A stretch of DNA of 20,910 bases from Candidatus Latescibacterota bacterium (lineage in GTDB: Bacteria > JAAXHH01 > JACQVL01). Below the pieces are notes generated by a model. It saw nothing but the letters and a program-made list of their open reading frames with translations, had not been told where the DNA came from and did no database searches. Within the stretch, counting starts at the first letter, position 1. Each line of letters opens with the position of its first letter. This document shows, piece after piece, positions 15,464 through 20,910 of the stretch. The stretch spans positions 1 through 20,910 of the forward strand of contig JACQVL010000141.1 in NCBI GenBank assembly GCA_016209865.1, given 5' to 3'. A program made the translations under genes and the position numbers.

Positions 15464-16453
15464 ATGACAGATCAACTTTCTCCGGATGTCTCGATCATCA
15501 TCGTCTCGTACAACGTCTCTGAGGAGCTGGGACGGTGCCTGGCCTCACTGTCCGCGTTGCACGAGACGGGGACGGCGGAAATTCTCGTCGTGGAGAACGC
15601 CTCGACGGACGGGAGCGGAGTCCGGGTGCGGGCGGAGTGCCCGTGGGCGGCCGTCATCCAGAATACCCAGAACGTCGGGTTTGCGGCTGGTGTCAACCAG
15701 GGACTGGCACGGGCGCGAGGCCGGTTCATCCTGCTCCTCAACCCCGACGCCGAGGTGTACCCTGGCACTGTCGAGCGGCTCGTGAGCTTTATGCAGGCCC
15801 ACCCGGAGTGCGGCATCGCCGGGGGACAGCTTCTCAACCCGGATGGTTCTCGCCAGGAATCCGCGCGGCCATTCCCGACGCCGGCGTTGCTCATCGCCGA
15901 GAGCCTGTTCCTCACCAGACTGTCCTCATCAGGCCGGCCGATCACCGGGCCGTGCGCGGTCGACGCCGTGGTCGGCGCATGTCTGATGGCCCGCGCGGAG
16001 ATGGTCCGGGAGGTCGGCCCCTTAGATGAACGGTTCTTCCTGTACTCTGAGGAGACCGACTGGTGCCGCCGCGCACGACAGGGGGGGTGGAAGGTTTACG
16101 TGCTGCCGGACGCCCCCGTCCTCCACCGGCTGGGACGGAGCACGGCCGGCCGGCCGGACGAGGCCCTGGTCGAATTATACCGGAGCCGGACGGTGTACCT
16201 GCGGAAATATTTCGGCAGGGTCAGCCGATGGGCGACGCACGGAGGGATGCTGATCGGCGTGGCGCTCCGGGTCGTCCTGTGGGGACTGGCCTTGCTCGGA
16301 CAGCGGCTCCAGCGCCGCTCGTCCAGCCGGGCAGCACAGAAGTTCGCCCAGAATGCTGCCGTTCTCCAGTGGTACTGCGCCGGATGCCCGAACCCCCGCG
16401 CCCGCCTCGCGTCGCCCCAGCCAGCCGTCGTCGCGGCCATCGACCCAGGGTGA
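15464..16453 (+). CDS. family 2 glycosyltransferase (rhamnosyltransferase-like)
   Basis: The GT-A fold is clear: VSIIIVSYNVSEELGRCL (9-26), VVENASTDGSG (42-52), NVGFAAGVNQGLARARG (70-86) and LLNPDAEV (91-98), where NPDAE takes the place of the DXD motif. The acceptor/catalytic region FFLYSEETDWCRRAR follows. These features match the dTDP-rhamnose-using branch, but the donor is not proven. A hydrophobic stretch near the C-terminus (IGVALRVVLWGLALLG) suggests membrane attachment. ATG 15464 is preferred to the in-frame GTG 15452; neither has a strong ribosome-binding site. The start overlaps the stop of a seven-codon mini-frame (15444-15467). It would add a sugar to the growing repeat unit at the inner face of the membrane. 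Confidence 0.9.
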   Translation: MTDQLSPDVSIIIVSYNVSEELGRCLASLSALHETGTAEILVVENASTDGSGVRVRAECPWAAVIQNTQNVGFAAGVNQGLARARGRFILLLNPDAEVYPGTVERLVSFMQAHPECGIAGGQLLNPDGSRQESARPFPTPALLIAESLFLTRLSSSGRPITGPCAVDAVVGACLMARAEMVREVGPLDERFFLYSEETDWCRRARQGGWKVYVLPDAPVLHRLGRSTAGRPDEALVELYRSRTVYLRKYFGRVSRWATHGGMLIGVALRVVLWGLALLGQRLQRRSSSRAAQKFAQNAAVLQWYCAGCPNPRARLASPQPAVVAAIDPG

Positions 16454-16456
16454 ACG

Positions 16457-17404
16457 ATGCCGCGCGTGAGCCTCGTCATCGCCACGTGGAACCGGCGGAG
16501 CGACCTTTATCGGACGCTGGTTGACTACCAGCGGCAGACGTACCGGGACTTCGAGACGATCGTCGTGGACAACGGCTCGACGGACGGCACGGCGGACATG
16601 GTCGCGCAGACGTTCCCGGACGTGCAGCTCATCCGGCTGGAACAGAATACCGGGATCGCGGGCTACAACACCGGCATCACGCACGCCGCCGGTGAATTCA
16701 TCGTCGTCTCGGATAACGATTCGTCCCTGGAACACGATGGAATCCGAAAGCTGGTCGAGAAATTTGATCGCTTTCCCCGTGTGGCCATCATCGCCTGCGA
16801 GGTGGTCGAGGGACCTGGAGGCACGATCTACGACTGGTATCTCCGTGCGGTGGATCGGTCGCATCCGCCGGATGACGGATACCCGTCCCATCTGTTCATC
16901 GGCGCGGGGGCGGGCTTCCGGAAGCGCGTGTTGGACGAGGTCGGCCTCTATCCTGAAGAATTTTTCATGTACATGAATGAAGTCGATCTGGCAACACGCG
17001 TCCTGGCCGCCGGGCATGACGTCCGGTTCTGCCCGGACATCCAGACGTACCATCGTCATTCTGAGACCGGCCGTTCCCGGGACCTGAATCGGTACTACGC
17101 GTTCCGGAACACGATCTGGTACTACTGGAAGTACCTGCCGGTCTCCGTCGCGTTCGGGCGATGCCTCATCCGAGTTCCGTTCGACGTCGTCTCCGGGCTG
17201 CTCTTGGGGACGAGCCCGCTGGCGCTGGGACGGGCGCTGGGGGCGGCGATCATCGGGCTTCCCCGCATCCTCCGGTCCCGACAGCCAGTCCCATCCGCCC
17301 TCGTCCGGCGCGTACTCGGCGGGCGATCCGAGCTGGCGACCCTGTATGGAGTGGTACACGAATGGTTGAGACGGAAGCGACAGGTCAGTCCCGGACGACG
17401 ATGA
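16457..17404 (+). CDS. family 2 glycosyltransferase
   Basis: A second GT-A enzyme of 315 residues: VSLVIATWNRRSDLYRTL (4-21), VVDNGSTDGTADMV (36-49), NTGIAGYNTGI (64-74) and VSDNDSS (84-90), with DND as the metal-binding DXD. FFMYMNEVDLATRVL supplies the probable catalytic Glu-Asp region. It is related to the preceding enzyme but clearly diverged, for example DND instead of NPDAE, so the two probably transfer different sugars. ATG 16457 follows the previous stop by three bases, and the gene overlaps the methyltransferase by four. The donor and acceptor cannot be told from sequence. Confidence 0.92.
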   Translation: MPRVSLVIATWNRRSDLYRTLVDYQRQTYRDFETIVVDNGSTDGTADMVAQTFPDVQLIRLEQNTGIAGYNTGITHAAGEFIVVSDNDSSLEHDGIRKLVEKFDRFPRVAIIACEVVEGPGGTIYDWYLRAVDRSHPPDDGYPSHLFIGAGAGFRKRVLDEVGLYPEEFFMYMNEVDLATRVLAAGHDVRFCPDIQTYHRHSETGRSRDLNRYYAFRNTIWYYWKYLPVSVAFGRCLIRVPFDVVSGLLLGTSPLALGRALGAAIIGLPRILRSRQPVPSALVRRVLGGRSELATLYGVVHEWLRRKRQVSPGRR

Positions 17405-18450
17405 CCGGACGAATCCCAGAATGCGATGTCGATGGGATCGAGTGGGAATCCGTCTCCTGTAACCTCTGTGGGGGGGATGACACGAGGCCGTTACATCGGC
17501 TGCGAGAGCGTGCATACGGACTGCCCGGGCTCTTTCAGGTCGTGGAATGCGAGCAGTGCCATCTCGTCTACCTCAACCCCCGGCCAACCCGGCGGAGTAT
17601 TCGGATGTTCTATCCGCCGTCCTATGCTCCGTACATCCAGTCGCAGACGGAGAGCCCCCCGGGACGCTGGGGACGGATGAAGAGCTGGATCAAGCGACGG
17701 ATATTTGAAACCGCTGGAGCGATGAGTCCAGAGTGTGTCGGACAACAACGCCTCAAGAGGTCGATCTGGCTGACTCCGCTGGTCTGGTTCTACACCCTCC
17801 TGAACCCCCGGTTCATCCCGTTTGAGGAAGGGAAACGTGTGCTCGATATCGGATGCGGCCGTGGCGATCTTCTCCGGTTCCTGCGCGACCTGGGATGGGA
17901 GGTTCACGGCCTCGAACCCGACCCCGAGACCGCCCGGGCCTGTCGAGACCGGTTTGGCCTGGATGTGATCGAAACGGAGTTCGAGGAGTATGGGGCCGCT
18001 CCTGAGCCATTTGATCTGGTCGTGTTCAACCACGTCCTCGAACATCTGCATGATCCATCGGAGGCGCTCCGACGGGCGAACCGGCTGCTCCGGCCAGGAG
18101 GACGCCTTCTGATCTGCGCGCCCGATATCACCAGTATCGAATACCGGATGTTCAAGGACGATTGGTTCTCGCTTGAATGCCCTCGACACCTGTCTCACTT
18201 CTCCCCGACCACCCTGGGACAGATGCTCCGGCAGACTGGGTTCACAGAGCCTTCTGTTCGCTATGAGCCTGCGGAATTCACGTTGCGACACAGCCTGGAG
18301 TATCGGTTTCATGATAGATTAATACTGGATCGCTCCAGCCTGGCTCTCATCCTGCTCAAGGGCGGTTGTTTTCTCGTCAGCTTGATGTTCGCAATCGCGC
18401 ATCGAGGCAGTATCATCACCATCATAGCCCGGAAGACGGGCAGGGGTTGA
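17401..18450 (+). CDS. class I SAM-dependent methyltransferase with N-terminal zinc ribbon
   Basis: Two Cys pairs, C20-x2-C23 and C50-x2-C53, form a zinc ribbon like that of sugar C- and O-methyltransferases. The Rossmann core starts with VLDIGCGRGDLLRFL (motif I, from residue 147). GLEPDPETARACR and FNHVLEHLHDPSEAL (post-I and IV) follow, then LLRPGGRLLI. The C-terminal hydrophobic tail (SLALILLKGGCFLVSLMFAIAH) could contact the membrane. ATG 17401 overlaps the preceding stop as ATGA, although the frame is open further upstream. In this locus it probably methylates a sugar of the polysaccharide or caps the chain. Third positions are less GC-rich than in the neighbours, especially near the 3' end (18300-18440), a mild hint of separate acquisition. 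Confidence 0.9.
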   Translation: MTGRIPECDVDGIEWESVSCNLCGGDDTRPLHRLRERAYGLPGLFQVVECEQCHLVYLNPRPTRRSIRMFYPPSYAPYIQSQTESPPGRWGRMKSWIKRRIFETAGAMSPECVGQQRLKRSIWLTPLVWFYTLLNPRFIPFEEGKRVLDIGCGRGDLLRFLRDLGWEVHGLEPDPETARACRDRFGLDVIETEFEEYGAAPEPFDLVVFNHVLEHLHDPSEALRRANRLLRPGGRLLICAPDITSIEYRMFKDDWFSLECPRHLSHFSPTTLGQMLRQTGFTEPSVRYEPAEFTLRHSLEYRFHDRLILDRSSLALILLKGGCFLVSLMFAIAHRGSIITIIARKTGRG

Positions 18451-18489
18451 ACGGCCGTGATACTCATGCCCGCGTGGGAAGCCGGCAGA

Positions 18490-19227
18490 ATGACGAAGCC
18501 CATGAAACAACAGGTGGGTCTAGACTTAGCGTGTGTCACGGCGGCCATTCTGGCCGGCGGCTTAGGGACCCGGCTGCGCACGGTCGTCGCTGATCGACCG
18601 AAGGTGCTGGCCGAGGTCCACGGCCGGCCGTTCGTGACGTACCTGCTCGATCAGCTCATCGTCGCGGGCGTCCGGGACGTCGTGATGTGTACGGGATACC
18701 GGGGGGAGCAGGTGCGAGCGCGGTTGGGGGATGCGTACGGGGCGCTCCGACTGGCCTATTCTCAGGAGTCTTTCCCGCTGGGCACGGCCGGCGCGCTGAG
18801 GCTGGCTCTCCCCCTGGTCAAGTCGGAGACGGTGCTGGTGATGAACGGGGATTCCTGGTGCGACGTGAACCTCAGGGACGCATGGGCTGAACATCGCGCG
18901 CGGGGCGCGAGCGCGTCCTTAGTGGTGACCGAGGTGGAGGACACGGGACGCTACGGTCGAGTCTGCCTCGATGCGCACGGTCTTGTCATCCGGTTTGAAG
19001 AAAAAGGAGCGGGAACGGGCTGGATCAACGCGGGTCTCTATTTCCTCTCGCGCCGGTTGCTGGGGACGATTCCGGCCGGCCGGCCTGTCTCGCTGGAACG
19101 GGAGATGTTTCCACGTTGGATCGGCCAGGGGGTGTCTGGCGTGCGCGTGAACAGACGCTTCCTGGATATCGGAACGCCCGAGTCATACAGCATGGCCGAG
19201 CGATTCTTCGCGCAGGAACAGGGGTGA
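18490..19227 (+). CDS. hddC: nucleotidyltransferase, HddC-like (heptose-1-phosphate guanylyltransferase)
   Basis: The enzyme would join NTP and a sugar 1-phosphate; in the HddC branch this makes GDP-D-glycero-alpha-D-manno-heptose. Motifs are AILAGGLGTRLR (19-30), DRPKVLAEVHGRPF, MNGDSWCDVNL with the metal-binding Asp, FEEKGAGTGWINAGLYFL and FLDIGTPESY. The 245-residue length fits. Pairing with an HddA-like kinase directly downstream supports the heptose assignment over a generic sugar-1-phosphate enzyme. The start is uncertain: ATG 18490 has GGGAA nine bases upstream, while GTG 18457 with AGGGG, ATG 18466 and ATG 18502 are also open. The next gene begins six bases after the stop. Confidence 0.85.
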   Translation: MTKPMKQQVGLDLACVTAAILAGGLGTRLRTVVADRPKVLAEVHGRPFVTYLLDQLIVAGVRDVVMCTGYRGEQVRARLGDAYGALRLAYSQESFPLGTAGALRLALPLVKSETVLVMNGDSWCDVNLRDAWAEHRARGASASLVVTEVEDTGRYGRVCLDAHGLVIRFEEKGAGTGWINAGLYFLSRRLLGTIPAGRPVSLEREMFPRWIGQGVSGVRVNRRFLDIGTPESYSMAERFFAQEQG

Positions 19228-19233
19228 GCAGGC

Positions 19234-20322
19234 ATGGTCATCAGCAGGACGCCGTTTCGGATTTCGTTCTTCGGCGGGGGAACGGACTATCCGGTCTGGT
19301 ACCGGCAATACGGCGGGAGCGTGCTGGCCACGACGATCAACAAATACTGCTACCTGACGTGCCGGTACCTGCCTCCCTTCTTCGAGCACAAGATTCGTCT
19401 GGTCTACTCGAAGATCGAGAACTGCCAGACGATCGACGAAATCGTCCATCCGGCGGCGCGGGAGGTCTTACGGTACGTGAACCTCGGCCGTGGCGTGGAG
19501 ATTCATCATGACGGCGACCTGCCCGCCCGGAGCGGGATGGGGTCGAGTTCCGCGTTTACGGTCGGCCTCTTACACGCGCTGTATGCCCTGCAAGGCCGCA
19601 TGGCCAGCAAACACCAGTTGACGATGGAGAGTATTGCGATCGAGCAAGAGATTCTCAAAGAGACGGTCGGGTCGCAGGATCAGGTGCTGGCCGCCTACGG
19701 CGGGTTCAACCATATTCTGTTCGCGCCGACGGGGGAGATCGATGTCCGGCCGATCACGATCACCCAGGATCGGCTCAGAGACCTGAACTCTCATTTCATG
19801 CTCTTCTACACCGGGATTAAACGGACGGCCTCGTCGGTCGCTGACAGCTATATTCGGGATATTGAGAACAAAAAAGCCCAGTTCGAGACGATGAAAGACC
19901 TGGTCGAGGAGAGTCTCGCCGTGTTGAACGGTGGGCAGGATCTGACCCGGTTCGGCGAACTGCTGCATCAGGCCTGGCAGGCCAAGCGGAGCCTGAGTGC
20001 GATCGTCTCCAACCCGCACGTGGATGACATCTACGACGCGGCGATCGCGGCCGGGGCGAAGGGCGGCAAGCTCACCGGCGCCGGCGGGGGCGGGTTTTTG
20101 CTCCTGTTCGTCCCCCCAGACCTGCACGACCGGGTTCGGGAGCGGCTCAACGCCTTAGTCTACGTGCCGTTCAGGTTTGAATGCTCCGGGAGCCAGATCA
20201 TCTTTTTCGATCAGGAAGAGGACTACTCGGCGCTGGAACGGTCGCGCGCCAGCCAGCCGATCCAGGCGTTCCACGAGCTGACTGACGAGAGCCCCTCACC
20301 CCCGGCTCCCCTGGGCAGGTAG
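19234..20322 (+). CDS. hddA: GHMP kinase, HddA-like (D-glycero-D-manno-heptose 7-phosphate kinase)
   Basis: HddA phosphorylates the anomeric position of D-glycero-D-manno-heptose 7-phosphate using ATP, before dephosphorylation and GDP transfer. GHMP motif 1 is RTPFRISFFGGGTDYP (5-20), motif 2 is LPARSGMGSSSAF (96-108) and motif 3 is KLTGAGGGGF (279-288). YGGSVLATTINKY is characteristic of the HddA/FKP-like branch. The product has 362 residues. The last codons and the stop are part of a heptamer-array inverted repeat (from 20311), and the tail after residue about 345 (SPSPPAPLGR) looks like low-complexity read-through. Pathway partners GmhA and GmhB are not in this window. Confidence 0.88.
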   Translation: MVISRTPFRISFFGGGTDYPVWYRQYGGSVLATTINKYCYLTCRYLPPFFEHKIRLVYSKIENCQTIDEIVHPAAREVLRYVNLGRGVEIHHDGDLPARSGMGSSSAFTVGLLHALYALQGRMASKHQLTMESIAIEQEILKETVGSQDQVLAAYGGFNHILFAPTGEIDVRPITITQDRLRDLNSHFMLFYTGIKRTASSVADSYIRDIENKKAQFETMKDLVEESLAVLNGGQDLTRFGELLHQAWQAKRSLSAIVSNPHVDDIYDAAIAAGAKGGKLTGAGGGGFLLLFVPPDLHDRVRERLNALVYVPFRFECSGSQIIFFDQEEDYSALERSRASQPIQAFHELTDESPSPPAPLGR

Positions 20323-20401
20323 GCAGTAGGCAGATGGGCAGTGGACGAGGGAATGGCTTCAACAGCTTCCATTGCCCACTGCCCATTGCCCACCTGCCCG
20401 G
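20311..20401. repeat. inverted pair of heptamer arrays forming a long hairpin
   Basis: The left arm (20313-20344) holds repeats of the type TAGGCAG/GGGCAGT and the right arm (20369-20400) repeats of TTGCCCA/CTGCCCA. The arms pair over about 31 positions with four substitutions, all A/G transitions, and one gap, around a 24-base centre. The element begins inside the last codons of hddA and ends ten bases before the Shine-Dalgarno of the next gene. It occupies the whole 101-bp gap. Confidence 0.85.
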
Positions 20402-20423
20402 TGGAGCAAGGGAGGTGGGGGGT

Positions 20424-20910
20424 ATGCAGATTCTTCAGCTCACTCCACAACTCCCGTTCCCGCCCGACAGCGGCGGACGGATGGGCATCTTCAATTCGAT
20501 CAAGTACACGTCCCGGCGTCACAGCGTGACCGTGCTCTCGTTCGTGACCGGGCAGACTGCATCGTACGCCAGGCAACTCGAACAGTCTTGCGCCCGGGTG
20601 GTCACCGTGCCTGCCGCCCCGACGATGCCCGTCGTGGCGATAGCGTTGAACCTTTTCTCCAGCACGCCGTACACGATCACGAAGTTTCAGTCCCCGGAGA
20701 TGGCTCGTCAGGTGAGACAGCTCAGCGAATCCGGCCGCTTCGACCTCGTCCATATCGATCATCTCCACATGGCGCAGTACGTCCGGCATCTGCCGACGGA
20801 CCTGCCTGCCGTCCTCCGGGAGCATAACGTGGAGAGCGTGATCATGCGCCGGTTCGCGGAACGGGCTGCCAGTCGGTTCGTCAAGGGCTACGCGACCCTC
20901 CAGGCCCGCC
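20424..20910 (+). CDS. family 4-like glycosyltransferase, N-terminal part
   Basis: The frame is open from ATG 20424 to the right edge (162 codons), with GGAGG eight bases upstream. The opening ILQLTPQLPFPPDSGGRMG resembles GT-B glycosyltransferases that begin with a P-P-D-S-G-G-R loop in the acceptor-binding domain. FDLVHIDHLHMAQYV and LREHNVES are typical of the same N-terminal Rossmann half. The donor-binding half lies outside the window, so neither the sugar nor the family subgroup can be fixed; branches linked to exosortase or exopolysaccharide loci share this start. It continues the polysaccharide group after the heptamer hairpin. Confidence 0.85.
   Translation, partial: MQILQLTPQLPFPPDSGGRMGIFNSIKYTSRRHSVTVLSFVTGQTASYARQLEQSCARVVTVPAAPTMPVVAIALNLFSSTPYTITKFQSPEMARQVRQLSESGRFDLVHIDHLHMAQYVRHLPTDLPAVLREHNVESVIMRRFAERAASRFVKGYATLQAR

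Noticed and set aside
17161-17400. Upstream extension of the methyltransferase frame
   Set aside because: It overlaps the end of the second GT2 gene and is compositionally Arg/Pro-rich. ATG 17401 overlaps the previous stop and precedes the zinc ribbon.
16175-17515. A 446-codon minus-strand frame opposite the glycosyltransferases
   Set aside because: Despite its length it is the complement of well-supported GT2 genes, has no recognisable motif, and reflects GC-rich third positions that suppress antisense stops.
2626-20322. Apparent excess of TTA leucine codons followed by G in this high-GC DNA
   Set aside because: About 12 of 17 noted plus-strand TTA codons are followed by G, but G-starting codons are common here and the count is too small to separate from chance by eye.

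Overview
The window comes from a high-GC, Gram-negative (didermal) bacterium. It encodes a TolC-type outer-membrane channel, a PorV/UPF0164-type outer-membrane protein, an RseB-like envelope-stress sensor and an MltG murein transglycosylase. The gene order (B-box zinc-finger membrane protein, ruvX, mltG), the HU-TPR protein and the heptanucleotide repeats between genes fit Nitrospirota or a nearby lineage, but this is an impression and no marker here proves it. No rRNA, tRNA, CRISPR array, insertion sequence or integrase was seen. No gene-free stretch exceeds 300 bases.

Region 1 (1-3627, plus strand) is a housekeeping cluster: purM, a small B-box zinc-finger membrane protein, ruvX and mltG. 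A strong sigma70-like promoter (177-205) precedes purM and lies between two inverted arrays of the heptamer GTGACGA. A possible divergent membrane protein runs off the left edge, and its first codons are built from one of these arrays.

Region 2 (3647-11256, minus strand) is an envelope module. In order of transcription it holds a PorV-like outer-membrane protein, an HU-domain/TPR fusion, an unrecognised protein coupled to it by a 4-bp overlap, an ECF sigma factor, a zinc-finger anti-sigma factor and an RseB-like sensor with a C-terminal membrane anchor. After a 282-bp gap comes a TolC-family channel. A good promoter (11311-11339) precedes the PorV-like gene. The layout suggests an envelope-stress regulon with an unusual DNA-binding/TPR pair upstream of sigma.

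Region 3 (11376-20910, plus strand) is a surface-polysaccharide locus. It starts at a second strong promoter (11376-11404) divergent from the first. It encodes a Wzz-like chain-length protein, an O-antigen ligase/polymerase-like protein, a Wzx-like flippase, two GT2 glycosyltransferases, a zinc-ribbon methyltransferase, an HddC-like nucleotidyltransferase, an HddA-like GHMP kinase and a truncated GT4-like glycosyltransferase. The last two enzymes before the end imply a GDP-D-glycero-D-manno-heptose (or related) precursor, and the flippase/polymerase/chain-length set implies Wzx/Wzy-type assembly. Most genes in this region overlap or nearly touch. The exception is a 101-bp gap before the last gene, filled by a long hairpin made of a second heptamer family.

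The best candidates for something undescribed are the HU-TPR fusion with its coupled unknown partner inside a sigma/anti-sigma/RseB operon, and the paired inverted heptamer arrays that sit at gene boundaries and enter coding sequence.
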